Part shown: positions 36,290 through 47,525 of the stretch, in pieces
Position numbering within the stretch: position 1 is the stretch's first letter
How the letters are laid out: the number at the start of each line of letters is the position of its first letter
From: Plutella xylostella
Lineage: Eukaryota > Arthropoda > Insecta > Lepidoptera > Plutellidae
Direction: 5' to 3'
Assembly (NCBI RefSeq): GCF_932276165.1
Contig: NC_064007.1
Coordinates: 5,714,001 to 5,778,000, forward strand
DNA: 64,000 bases
Notes under the pieces: model-generated
What the model saw: the letters and a program-made list of their open reading frames with translations, nothing else
What the model was told of the DNA's origin: nothing
The model's database searches: none
Translations under genes and position numbers: made by a program

Positions 36290-37620
36290 TATTATTTACT
36301 AAATATATTTTTAAATAGTATTTGTACTAATACCTAAATGCGAATGCACTATTGATTTATAGCAAAACAAATTATCTTCAACCGAATCGTATCTCAGTAA
36401 ACATCTGTCTATAATTAAACGGTTTCGAACTAATACACAAACACTATTATAGTGTATTGTGGTGAAACAGTAAAATGTAAACCTTGGTATTTGTTCGTAG
36501 TCTGAAATTCATTACTGTAATCCCCGAAGAGGTTTTTTTTTAACGCCATACAAATTCGTGCTTACTTATTCACTTCTCCATCGGTGTCAAAGAAGAAGAA
36601 CCCCAGTATTGTTAATCGCACGTTACTTTTATTAAAAGGGGAACCTTTTAGTTTAGTAATCGACGTCCAATCAAGCCGAAGTGTGTCTTTATGGTAGTAT
36701 AGTGAGTCTTGCGAAGGTCAACGCTAGTATTTAACAAGAAGTTGGGTCAAGTTGTAGGTCATAAGGGCGGTATGATAAAACGACTTATTGAGTTTGACTA
36801 AGTATGAAAAAAATGTAAGTATGGAAAGTATTATAATGAGTCAATGATGGAACTGAAAATGTAATGGCAATAAGTAAGGTTAGTATGAAGCTGCGAATAA
36901 ATAATATATACAATATTTACATACAGATTTGTAATGATACCCTATGTACTTTTTATATTACAAAATAAATATTCATCACGCACTACATAAATAAACACAA
37001 ATAATAATCATAAGCAAGTATTACCCTATATCATAAATAAAGCTCTGTTCTTAGCCAGAAATATTTAATATACTTGTCTAGACAATAATTTAGTCCTCAA
37101 GGATCTAGTATTATCTACAACTAGAACTTTATCCTCTGAATAACTCTGATTCATAATCTCATATTATTTCAATGAAGAGTGAAGGACAAAATGTAATAAG
37201 TAAAAACACTGATACCTATTCTAATATAAAAAGAGTATTTACTAAACTTATAGATTATCATAAATGGTCCCCAATATCTAAATTTTCTTTACCTATATTC
37301 CTTTAAAATCATGGCCTTACATGTTTTGCAATTTTGTTCTGTCATTTGCAATCAATCATCAGTCAAAAGCTTCCTTGCACTTGATAGTTTCCGCAAAGTT
37401 GAAAATGTAAACTTTTACTTATAGTTTTCGACAAACTATCAAACCTGTTACAGACGTATCAGGAAGCTCCATTGGGTTACAAATTTAGATTTCAAGTAGC
37501 TACATTTAATGCAACTAATGCCATAAAAATATATTATGATAAATTCCGATAAGTATAAATAGCTCTGACCGATTGACCCCTTAAACAAATGTTATAAGAC
37601 CGTTGAACTTGTATTATTAT
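36290..37620. other. AT-rich upstream DNA, no feature seen
   Basis: No gene, tRNA or repeat structure recognised. Confidence 0.4.
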
Positions 37621-37630
37621 GTATTTGAAT

Positions 37631-37896
37631 AAAAAAAAAAAACACACGCACTCACGCCTTGCACTAATGTACTCCCTTGCGGGGTAGGCAGAGGTGCATT
37701 GCTGCACCCACTTTTCGCCAGAGTGTTATGTTAGTCCCAATGTAATAGGGGGCGGGCCTATTGCCATTTTACGGGCACATCCAAGACCCGAGAACAAATA
37801 TCTGTGATTAAACAAATACCTGCCCCAGCCGGGAATCGAACCCGGGACCATCGGCTCAGTAGTCAGGGTCACCAACCACTACGCCATTCGGTCGTC
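37631..37896 (-). mobile_element. tRNA-derived SINE, copy 3, with target duplication
   Basis: Flanked by the 10-bp repeat GTATTTGAAT (37621-37630 and 37897-37906). On the minus strand the 3' end is a run of T rather than A. Promoter boxes intact. Confidence 0.85.
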
Positions 37897-38381
37897 GTAT
37901 TTGAATATCTATACTTAATGCCTATTTCACAATATTATGGCTACCTATGGGATAAAAGTCATGGTGTCACTGTCTTAAACATAATTACAGACAGTGAGAG
38001 CATGTTTTTGCCAACAAGCCTCACGGTTTGGCAAATCTATGTGTCTGTAAATTGTATTGGGCTTTTGTAAATAAATGTGTTTAACTTTAACTATCCTACA
38101 TGTAGCAATCATCCAGACATTGTGAAACAGGCCCTGAGTATATCAATACTCAGTAGTTCACAGGAAAGGAGCCATGAGCCGGGAAAAGTTCTTGTATTAT
38201 TGTGTACCTAATTATGTAGAGTCAGAAAAATGTATTTTCGGCACAGTAAGGTCTATAATAGAATGTAAGTTTATTTTGATAAATGTCTGTATGCATGACT
38301 GTTTGTTGCCATAATAAAGATAAATAAATAAAAATAATATATACGCGAATAAACATAATGTATACGCGAATGCCACCAATA

Positions 38382-38618
38382 CACTCACGGGCAATGAAAA
38401 AGTTCCAGTGAGAAAATTGCCAATTTACTCCTTAACGGATAAAACTAACTTAATTACGCTTTCTGCAATATTTAAGTAAATATAACGGTGCATCAGAATA
38501 TTAACAACAAAAAACATGAATATTTTGTTCAAATATCTCATGAAATTTAAAAAAAAAATGGGGGCAATTGTCAGAATTTTGTAAGTGGGACTGTTTCTTT
38601 GCACGTACTCGTAAGTGT
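38382..38618. mobile_element. TA-MITE, copy 3
   Basis: Left TIR intact (CACTCACGGGCAATGAAAAA); right TIR diverged (GTACTCGTAAGTG). About 237 bp, matching copy 1 in length. Confidence 0.7.
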
Positions 38619-38993
38619 ATTACGTGATAATACCTACGTGACAACAAAAATACTTAACCTATATATTTATTACATTATTTGTATGTACTTATCTAAAAAA
38701 TATTAGATATTTAATTCATGCATCTATCTGCCACGCGGTCCATGCGTCTCCCATGAGTCTTAAAATCAAGCTGTTTACACCAGGGTGGCAAACTTATCTC
38801 TTTGGCTGACTGTACACAAAATGATGAAACCCTAATATTGCTCACTATTAGCCATTAAAACCTATCGACGGACACGTCGTGTCTATTTGCGTCGCCTCGC
38901 AGCCATAGCGGGAACCAGGTCAACCAGATACTCCATATTATAATATTAGACGTGGCTGCTTACTAAAGCAAAATAAATACTAATTTATTGATG

Positions 38994-39197
38994 ACTAGCT
39001 GTTCCCGCGAGCTTCGCTTCGCCTTAAAAAGTTTTCCCGTGGGAATTCCGGGATAAAAAGTAGCATATGTTCTTTCTCAGGGTCTAGACCATATGTATAC
39101 CAAATTTCATTCAAATCCGTTCAGTAGTTTTGGCGTGAAAGAGTAACAGACAGACAGACAGACACAGTTACTTTCGCATTTATAATATTAGTTAGGA
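38994..39197 (-). mobile_element. Non-autonomous Helitron, copy 2
   Basis: Minus-strand copy with TCCTAACTAATATTATAAAT start, CTAG end and the GC-rich hairpin, followed by a short GGATTA repeat on the plus strand. Confidence 0.8.
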
Positions 39198-39589
39198 TTA
39201 GGATTAGGATTTTTAGGGTTCCGTAGTTACAGTTCGGTCCAAACGACTTGAGATAGTGTCGGAAGTTGGCTGCAATTACACTTTTGTGCTTTGTCACTTT
39301 TGTTGTTTTTAAGAGGCAGATCTCTCCGATACGATAAAACAATAGACTCACAATCATTGTAAATGGAAGTAGCACAAAATATTCAGCCAGTATCTGAAAG
39401 CTATTAAATTGGTCGTTATTCTTTTAGTAACAAAGCTTCGGTTCGGCTATCGAATACAAACTGAGAGTCTATTCTCCTTAAAATACAGTCGCAAACAAAT
39501 CGAAAACGCTCATTTTTAAATTTAGACTCCAAACGCGACGTTTTCGAGGGTCCGTTAAAAAAACGTTTATAACCGACCTTTTATTAATA

Positions 39590-39706
39590 GAAACGTTATA
39601 GGTCGTTTTAGCTATCGCACTGTTTTGTCCCTCTCTGTCGAAGAACAGATTGTTCATTGACAGAGAGGGACAAAATAGTTTAATAGCTAAAACGTCCTAT
39701 AACTTC
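39590..39706. mobile_element. Long inverted repeat, MITE-like
   Basis: Arms of about 48 bp (ATAGGTCGTTTTAGCTAT; GTCCCTCTCTGTC) face each other across a loop of about 20 bp. No coding content. Confidence 0.65.
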
Positions 39707-39802
39707 TCTATGAATAAGGGGGCTAGAATCATTGCATTCAGTAGTTGATGTCCTATAATAATTGTTAATTTTGAGAACTGCACATTTTGAACGTATTTGC
39801 TA

Positions 39803-40281
39803 CTAGCTGTTCCCGCGAGCTTCGCTTCGCCTTAAAAAGTGTTCCCGTGGGAGTTCCGCGATAAAAAGTAGCCTATGTTCTTTCTCAAGGTCTGGACCAT
39901 CTGTATACCCAATTTCATTCAGATTAGCTCAGTAGTTTTGGCGTGAAAGCGTAACAGATAGACAGACACAGTTACTTTCGCATTTATAATATTAAAAAAA
40001 AAAAAAAAAAAACACGCACTCACGCCTTGTACTAATGTACTCCCTTGCGGGGTAGGCAGAGGTGCATTGCTGCACCCACTTTTCGCCAGAGTGTTATGTT
40101 AGTCTCAATGTAATAGGGGGCGGGCCTATTGCCATTTTACGGGCACATCCAAGACCCGAGAACAAATATCTGTGTTTAAACAAATATCTGCCCCAGCCGG
40201 GAATCGAACCCGGGACCATCGGCTCAGTAGTCGGGTCACTAACCACTACGCCATTCGGTCGTCTTATAATATTAGTTAGGA
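39803..40281 (-). mobile_element. Non-autonomous Helitron, copy 3, interrupted by a SINE
   Basis: Same ends as the other copies (CTAG next to A; TCC start next to T on the minus strand). The SINE at 39995-40264 lies near its 5' end with target duplication TATAATATTA, showing the Helitron is the older insertion. Confidence 0.8.
39995..40264 (-). mobile_element. tRNA-derived SINE, copy 4, nested in Helitron
   Basis: Flanked by TATAATATTA (39985-39994 and 40265-40274). Its minus-strand end is a run of about 18 T. Near-identical to copy 3, so probably recent. Confidence 0.85.
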
Positions 40282-40486
40282 TAAAATGGCGTGAGCGCTA
40301 AAAAACCTTCATGGGACTGAATCTAATTTTACGGTTACTCTATGGTCACACAACAGTGTATGCGGCATGAGAATCTAAGCTCTGTGGGCCGCCCGCTGCT
40401 CCTCAGATCTTTTAGTACGAATAAACGAGAAAGTGACGTATTTTATTTACCACCCGCCGGCACAAACAAGATTTGAAACTTTGAAG

Positions 40487-40518
40487 CGATACTGTATACG
40501 ATATACTATACAGTATCG
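40487..40518. repeat. Near-perfect 32-bp palindrome
   Basis: CGATACTGTATA and its inverse close on a short AT loop. No further context. Confidence 0.5.
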
Positions 40519-40679
40519 TGTGTATAGTGTATTCGATACATTAACATACCTAGTTATAAATACATTTATTGTATTTATACATTCATTGAGGATTTTCATG
40601 AAAGTATGGAACGAAAAGTTGTGGGGTGGCGGGTGGCGGCATTTTTGTTTACTTAATAGGAGACCTTGTATTCATTGCA

Positions 40680-41890
40680 ATTAAGAAAATTATAAAATAA
40701 ACATACTTTTTATATATTATAGCGACCATATTTTGAACTTTTAAGCTATGAATGAGAATGGTTTTTAAGTTTAAGTTTTTAACTTTTTTCCAGTTAAATG
40801 GTTAAAGAAAGCTTATTTTAGTTCTGTAATCCTGTAGTAAAACTATGACAAAAGTGCGGGCGGTAGGCAATCGATATAATTATCTTTAGCCAGCATATTA
40901 AGTGGTTAGATGATAAGATTAAAACAGCTATATCGTATAGTGGTGGCCTCAACCTGCTGATCTAAATTAACTTTCCAACTTTCTGCTCCTGAACTTCCAA
41001 CTGATAGAGAATGTTTTTAGCAGTAAGTCCACCTGATGGTGCAATTTGTGCAACTACTCTTTTTACATTGTGCAATATTAATTACCTAACTCTTTTGAAG
41101 AGGTCGCAACAGCTTAGAAGTGCCGCTATACAGGAAGATGAAAAAAGGATATATGCCTACCTAGTTACTTAAGGGACTCGAAAACAGGATTCAGAACAAC
41201 TTTTTTCTATGACTACATGGGGAAACCGTTTTTTTTTCTCCTTATCCTAAGTATCTCATCCATCTACTCCCAGCATCTTAAAGTAGCTAGGGTTTCTAAA
41301 TAATGAGTAATAAATTTATTCACAGATTTTTTTATTTTACTAGCCTAATTAAGGGTATGTTGACAGCATATTAGGATTGCCAATTAAAATATTTGTTGCT
41401 ATTTTTCTACTAACACCGTGATAAATAACACTTTCTCATGCAAAGCTTCTGTTTATAATTTTAATAATAATTACTTTGTAAGTTCTGAAATTGAACGGCC
41501 TTCAATTTGATTAATAATGTTCATTTTTATTATGTTACCACACAAAACCTAGATCGACGTTCAACGAGTGTTTAAATAATATAATAAGTTCAGAAGGAGC
41601 TTAAAAATTTACAAGTACTGCTTGATCTGACTGAACTTATGAAACTTATTTAAAATATCAAAATACTGTAGAAGAATTAATTGGATACCTGTGTACAATA
41701 CTACGCCCTTCTAAGTAATAAATAAGTAAAAAAAATAACTGTTTTTTTTTATCTTCTTGTGTCTGTTTAATATAAATATCTTATATCTAGTGATGTTTTC
41801 GTGTCAACGCTCCCGGCCTCATCCATTATTCAAAAAGGGTGTCATTATTGTAGTTAGTACCGATACGATGTCCATATTTTCAGTAAATTT
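40680..41890. other. AT-rich DNA, no feature seen
   Basis: Lies before the leader of the intact LINE. No supported ORF; the LINE 5' end may reach into it. Confidence 0.4.
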
Positions 41891-42123
41891 TAGGTATGGT
41901 GGTGTTTCATCCCCCCGCCCGGACAGCGCAAGTGAGTGGACGTGTTATTTGCTGCGAATCGTTGTAAAACTTTAAATAATATCTCGCAAAAATCGTTCTA
42001 TTCAGTGACTTGTCCAATATATCGTGAACCTCGTTAACATACAAGTGTCATCTGTACGAGTGTCAGTGTATCTGGTCACTATAAGGCGCAGGGTGCGACC
42101 ACTATAATAGTGAACTTGGTAAA

Positions 42124-43017
42124 ATGTCTTCAGCTAAGTGCCTGTCTCCTAAGTACGGGTCAGATTCCGACTTAGTAATTACTAAGGATAAGGACGCGCC
42201 TTGTAGGGAAGCCATATTAACAAGACAAAAACGTAAGCGTGCGGATGAAGACATTTCGACGCTTATATCCAGCGAACTCAAGACGTTCAAAACCGAGATA
42301 CTAGAAATGCTTCAAACTTGGAGATCGGAGGATGAAGGAAAGCATAAGAAGTGGGAGAGTACTCTGAGTGAAATTAAAAGCACTACTCAGGATTTAGAGA
42401 AAGCCATGAACTTTATATCAACTGTACATGATGAAATGTGTATAAGATTGAATAATATTGAACAGAAAACTAAGGTGCAGGATGAAGTCATATCGGCTCT
42501 AAAAAACGAAGTGGAGCATCTGCAACGAGAATCCCGGAAGTCAGTCCTAGAGATCCGTAACGTACCTGTGGAACCAAATGAAAACAAGACTACGCTTGGC
42601 ACTGCTGTCATCGCTTTATGTAAAACTATAAAGTCTGATGTATCTGCTTCGGAAATTAAAGGCATCTATAGAATTCCTGGCAAACGGGACGCTGTCAAAC
42701 CCCTAATAGTTGAACTCACTACAAAGGAGTCGAAGTTGAGCATTCTTACCGCAGCTAAGAATTATAACAAGAGCAACAAGTCGGTGAAGCTCAATGCTTC
42801 TCATATGGGCCTCAAGCAGACTACCCCCATTTATGTGTCTGACCACCTGACGCCTCTTGCAAATCGACTATTCTTCCTGGCACGTGATCTGGTCAAATCT
42901 CAGCTGTTCAAGTATTGCTGGACTACCAATGGCAAGATTTTTGTAAAAAAGAATGATGAAGCTAGCGCAGTACTGATACAGAGCGAATCGCAAATCACTC
43001 AACTGAAATCCGCCTGA
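42124..43017 (+). CDS. Retrotransposon ORF1 protein (297 aa)
   Basis: RNA-binding chaperone-type ORF1p. Residues about 45-140 form a predicted coiled coil (repeated heptads in the segment containing NNIEQKTKVQDEVISAL), followed by an RRM-like part starting VLEIRNVPV and a C-terminal domain with IYVSDHLTPLANRLFFLAR and WTTNGKIFVKK, as in CR1/jockey ORF1 proteins. No zinc knuckle is visible. ATG in good context (AAAATGT). 241 bp separate it from ORF2. In the family it packages the element RNA for target-primed reverse transcription. Confidence 0.85.
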   Translation: MSSAKCLSPKYGSDSDLVITKDKDAPCREAILTRQKRKRADEDISTLISSELKTFKTEILEMLQTWRSEDEGKHKKWESTLSEIKSTTQDLEKAMNFISTVHDEMCIRLNNIEQKTKVQDEVISALKNEVEHLQRESRKSVLEIRNVPVEPNENKTTLGTAVIALCKTIKSDVSASEIKGIYRIPGKRDAVKPLIVELTTKESKLSILTAAKNYNKSNKSVKLNASHMGLKQTTPIYVSDHLTPLANRLFFLARDLVKSQLFKYCWTTNGKIFVKKNDEASAVLIQSESQITQLKSA

Positions 43018-43258
43018 CTAGGTAACATGTATTTTTTGTGTATTTCTCTTTTGTTCTTGGTCAGAGATTATTTGTTCGGACTGATTATCCACATTAGTCC
43101 ATTACTTAATATCATAGTTATAAGAAAGTCTCTATATCAATTAAATTTTGGTATAATCTTTGTAATCTCATTAATTTTAAATGTTTTTGGAAAGCTTAAG
43201 GTATCAGCATGCTCGTCAATGATATGTAGGGTTATTATGTTCAATAGATCAACCACCA

Positions 43259-46231
43259 ATGTTTTTGACCACCATTTCAGGATTTATCTTCAATAGTCTT
43301 GAGGAAATTGTAGTCGACATTGATACTAATGTCAATGTTGGTGACTCCTTTTTAGTAAATAATGTTGAAAGTTGCCGTCAATATCTCACTGATCCTGAGA
43401 AAAAAATCAACTTAATTTTTCAAAACATTCGCAGTATTGACTGCAATTTCGATGATTTTACAGTGCTCATCAACAGATCTAAAATAGATTTTGATCTTAT
43501 TTTTCTAACTGAATGCTGGCTACAACATTTACAAAATATACCTGTCTTACCAAATTTCACTGCTTACACCACGCAGAACCACATAAACCAAAATAGTGGT
43601 GTTGTAGTTTATGCACGTAACTCTCTTAATGTTAATATTGTTGAACCAAAAATTGATGATGCGGATAGCCTCATTGTTAAACTTGGTAATGATCACGCAT
43701 TTATTTGTATATATCGGTCACCTTCAATCCATAGTTTGGATCGGTTTCTATCGTCCTTAAGCGTTGTAATAGATTCAGTTAAAGCATTTCCAAACACGTA
43801 TGTGTTAGGTGACATAAATGTGGACATAAAAGACAACAATGACGACCCAAGATCAGCTTTTTATCTAGACCTTCTAGCTATGCATGGCCTCCTGCCTAGT
43901 CACTTATTTCCCACTCATGGACCTAATTGCATTGACCACTTTTTCGCAAAAATTAATGATAAAACTTTGAGTATAGTATGTAAATCATCTGTCACTGACC
44001 ATAGCAGTGTAGTCGTGTCAGTTGCGAAAAAAGGGGACAAAAAAACGAAACCGCAGCTAACTACAACTAGGGTTGACTATGAAAATGTTGTAAATGATCT
44101 AAAAGATATCAATTGGTCCGATCTTTTTAATTCTAACGACCCAAATGTGGCTACCAGCATCTTCTTATCCACCGTATCATCTGTGATCGAAAAACATACC
44201 TCTGTACATACAATACCTAAACGGAAGGCCATTCTGAAGCCCTGGATAACACCTGGGCTTATACGTTGTATGCGTTGGCGTGATAGACTACACCAAAAGC
44301 ATAAAAAGAATCCGGAAAATGTTGTCCTTCATCTATCATATAAAAGATATCGCAATTACTGCACTAACATTCTTCATAAACTAAAAAGGAAATATGAAAG
44401 ATCAGAACTTAACAAATATCATAATAACATTAAGAAAACATGGACCATTATTAAACAAATTTGTAACTTTAACAGTAACACTGATTCGCCCTCTGAGTTA
44501 CTAAATATCAAAAAAACTCCAAAAGATTCTGCTGATTTCATAAATAACTTTTTTGTAAGCGTGGGTAGTTCATTGGCTAACAAAACACTAAACACGTTGG
44601 ACCAATCTGAGATGGACTTGGCTTCTAAAATTAAGTTGACTAATGGAACCCCCTTTTCAATTACGTTATTGCCTACAGATGATTTGGAAATCAGAAAGAT
44701 TATTTTAAATATGAAATCCTCCTCAGCCACAGGTCGTGACGGTATATCATCTATTTTCTTTAAGCACGCGGTCCAGTATATAACCCAGCCAATAGTTCAT
44801 ATAACAAATCTATGCTTGGACAGAGGTATTTTTCCGCTCTTACTCAAAGAAGCTATTGTTATTCCTGTCCATAAATCTGGGGATAGAGGCAGTATCGACA
44901 ATTACAGACCAATATCGCTTCTTCCTGCATTGGCTAAAATTATAGAAAAAGTAATTAATTCAAGACTCCTAAACTTTCTCGAATCTCATGGTTTACTATC
45001 GAACAATCAATTTGGTTTCAGACACAATACATCTACTACTGATGCCATTGAGTCCATGGTGACTCATGTAGTTGAGAAAATGGATAACCATAGGAAATGT
45101 CTAGGAATCTATCTAGATTTAGCCAAAGCATTTGATACTGTCTCTATCCCAATACTTATTCGTAAACTGGAGTGTATTGGTGTGCGTGGTGTGCCACTAC
45201 AACTTCTCATAGACTACCTTAGTAATCGAACGCAATCGGTTCGAGTTGGCGGAGAGCTAAGTTGTAGTGCTAGTGTCTCTTTTGGTGTTCCTCAAGGATC
45301 TGTGCTGGGCCCAACCTTATTCCTGGTCTACATTAATGAGTTGTGCAAAAAAGAATTAAAAAACGCTAAAATCGTAACTTTTGCTGATGATACAGTTGTG
45401 TTGTTTGACGGTTCGTCTTGGGATGAAGTTAAGTCTCTGGCTGAGCAAGGGTTTAGTGAGATCATTAAATGGCTAAATTCGAATCTCCTGACTCTGAACT
45501 ATACCAAAACTAAATACATAACCTTTTCCATCCGCAATAATACACAACCATTATTAGACCTCAACCTTAAAGCACACGCCTGTGATGACCCAACAATCTG
45601 TAACTGCTATGTTCTAACACCAACAAACTCTGTTAAATATCTAGGATTAGTAGTTGACAGAAACCTTCGATGGACGGATCACATTCATGCCCTTAGTAAA
45701 AGAATTAGAAAATTAATGTGTATATTCAAAAAAATCAAACATATAAATGACAACAAGATCATAAAAATGACTTATTTCGCTCTCTGCGAATCTATTATTT
45801 CATACGGAATAGTATCTTGGGGTGGAACTGATAAATCGAGGCTTATCAAAGTTGAAAGAGCGCAACGAGGGGTTCTAAAAGTCGCTTTTAGTAAGAAATT
45901 CCGTTACCCAACTATTAAGTTATACGAGGAGTCTAATGTTCTTACGGTTCGTCAACTATATATAAAATATTTAGTTCTTCGCCAAAACACCTATGCCAAA
46001 TTAGATGTCTCAACCAAAAGACTACAGCATAAAGTTTATATCTCACCCACACTGAACACTAAATTTGCGCAAAACTTTGCATACTTCCGCGGCCCGTATA
46101 TCTACAACTTAATAAATAAATATACAAACCTTAGTGGGTTATCTAGGCAGTGCTGTAAAACAACGTTGGTTAACTATCTGAAAGGGCTAAACTACAGTTC
46201 TACTGAGGATCTTCTTATAATAATAGATTAA
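43259..46231 (+). CDS. Retrotransposon ORF2: endonuclease and reverse transcriptase (990 aa)
   Basis: APE-type endonuclease (residues about 50-260): QNIRS, LTECW, YRSPS, GDINVD and SVTDHSS cover the expected catalytic residues. Reverse transcriptase (about 480-760): YRPISLLPALAKIIEK, NNQFGFR, LDLAKAFDTVS, GVPQGSVLGPTLFLVYIN and FADDTVVLF. A thumb/C-terminal region follows (KYLGLVVDRNLRWTDHI). No RNase H domain seen. The frame is intact throughout, so the copy may be young. The first 45 residues are weakly supported; the real start may be further in. Confidence 0.92.
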   Translation: MFLTTISGFIFNSLEEIVVDIDTNVNVGDSFLVNNVESCRQYLTDPEKKINLIFQNIRSIDCNFDDFTVLINRSKIDFDLIFLTECWLQHLQNIPVLPNFTAYTTQNHINQNSGVVVYARNSLNVNIVEPKIDDADSLIVKLGNDHAFICIYRSPSIHSLDRFLSSLSVVIDSVKAFPNTYVLGDINVDIKDNNDDPRSAFYLDLLAMHGLLPSHLFPTHGPNCIDHFFAKINDKTLSIVCKSSVTDHSSVVVSVAKKGDKKTKPQLTTTRVDYENVVNDLKDINWSDLFNSNDPNVATSIFLSTVSSVIEKHTSVHTIPKRKAILKPWITPGLIRCMRWRDRLHQKHKKNPENVVLHLSYKRYRNYCTNILHKLKRKYERSELNKYHNNIKKTWTIIKQICNFNSNTDSPSELLNIKKTPKDSADFINNFFVSVGSSLANKTLNTLDQSEMDLASKIKLTNGTPFSITLLPTDDLEIRKIILNMKSSSATGRDGISSIFFKHAVQYITQPIVHITNLCLDRGIFPLLLKEAIVIPVHKSGDRGSIDNYRPISLLPALAKIIEKVINSRLLNFLESHGLLSNNQFGFRHNTSTTDAIESMVTHVVEKMDNHRKCLGIYLDLAKAFDTVSIPILIRKLECIGVRGVPLQLLIDYLSNRTQSVRVGGELSCSASVSFGVPQGSVLGPTLFLVYINELCKKELKNAKIVTFADDTVVLFDGSSWDEVKSLAEQGFSEIIKWLNSNLLTLNYTKTKYITFSIRNNTQPLLDLNLKAHACDDPTICNCYVLTPTNSVKYLGLVVDRNLRWTDHIHALSKRIRKLMCIFKKIKHINDNKIIKMTYFALCESIISYGIVSWGGTDKSRLIKVERAQRGVLKVAFSKKFRYPTIKLYEESNVLTVRQLYIKYLVLRQNTYAKLDVSTKRLQHKVYISPTLNTKFAQNFAYFRGPYIYNLINKYTNLSGLSRQCCKTTLVNYLKGLNYSSTEDLLIIID

Positions 46232-46340
46232 AATGTTAATTATTTTTTATAGCAATAATTAAGGACTTATTTTTTATTTTTTTTTATTTTGTTTTATAAA
46301 AGTTGCTATACTGTAGAAACAAAATAGATTGACTTATTGT

Positions 46341-46520
46341 TACCTACCTACCTAGATTAAAATTGCAATAAAATGCCTGCTGTTATTCACTAATTGGTAT
46401 AAGTAACTATTTTATGTATGTTTGCTTCTTTAAATGCACTGTTCAATTACGTACCTACCTAGATTAAAATTGCAATAAAATACCTACTGTTATTCATTAA
46501 TTAGTGTATATAAGTAACAA
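46341..46520 (+). repeat. Tandem repeat in retrotransposon 3' UTR
   Basis: A segment with TACCTACCTAGATTAAAATT and GCAATAAAATRCCTRCTG occurs twice, spaced about 108 bp (46345- and 46453-). Two units only. Confidence 0.75.
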
Positions 46521-47525
46521 TAATACTTACCATTTATGTAAATTTTTATCGTCATGTTAGCTTCTTAAATTCAATAACTCCGCAGTTTTAGTGGTCTAAC
46601 CGGCTCACCTCACCGGTGTACAAGCGTATACATTATTTTTTATCAATACTACACCTTATGGCGTTCGCCTAAGATTCCTGTGATTCTCTGCGCTAACTTG
46701 TTTGTATCGTTGACCAACGGCTGCGTACATTAGTTTCAATACTACCTCCATGTTCTTGCGGAATTTAATAATTTAGAAATTGTACTTATGCAGATCATGA
46801 TAACATAAGAATTAAAGATTACTTAGTGTTGTGATTTATTTTTGCTGTTGTTTGACTAAGCTTTAATTACCCTCTTGTCATGTAGTGTAATTCTGATCCC
46901 AAGCACATAGCGTAGGGCATGCAGGAGGGTGATTAAATGATTAGTATACCTATTTACCTATTCTGGTGATTGTACCTAACTATATTTAACCGTTAAATTG
47001 TATTGCTTAACTTTACGTGTTGATAACTTTATGTAAGTAAGTACCTAATTAAGTTAGTTATTTAGATACTGCTTTCCTTACCTATGATAAAATAAATACC
47101 TACTTTCTAAGTGTGTGCTTAAGATGTCCGTAGGGTGGCGTCGAAAGCCATAATACAGGGTTTACCTAGTTTGGTTTTCGATGTGTATTGTGTTAGGTTA
47201 ACATTTATGCTCACACTATTATAGTTGTACCTACTTTAAAATTGACGTTGTATACCTACTACCGATGTTTGTAAATGAATAAAGATATTTCTATTTCTAT
47301 TTCTATTTCTATTTCATTATGAATTTATAGCTTAACATCAACAAATCTTCTGGATGAAATTCCTCAATGTAAGTATAGAATATTTGGAGCAATTTTACTA
47401 AGTAAGTATATGACTAGGATCTGTTTGGAAACTTTAGGTAGTAGGTTTTCATATCGCGTGGTGGTCAGTGACCATGCCCGGTTAGATTCCCGGTCGGGGC
47501 AGATATTTGTTTAAAGATACATATA

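Larger units (their letters stand above)
41900..47318 (+). mobile_element. Full-length-looking non-LTR retrotransposon (jockey/CR1 group)
   Basis: Two ORFs (42124-43017 and 43259-46231), a 3' UTR of about 1.1 kb, and a 3' end of repeated TTTCTA at about 47287-47316 with AATAAAG before it. The 5' boundary is a guess: the start of the GC-richer leader at about 41900-42123. Neither ORF shows a stop or frameshift. The repeat-type tail rather than poly(A) and the ORF1 style suggest the CR1/Zenon side of the jockey superfamily. Confidence 0.8.

Noticed and set aside
43027..43296. Separate 89-codon protein between the two LINE ORFs
   Set aside because: Hydrophobic chance frame in the inter-ORF spacer overlapping the start of ORF2, with no family similarity.
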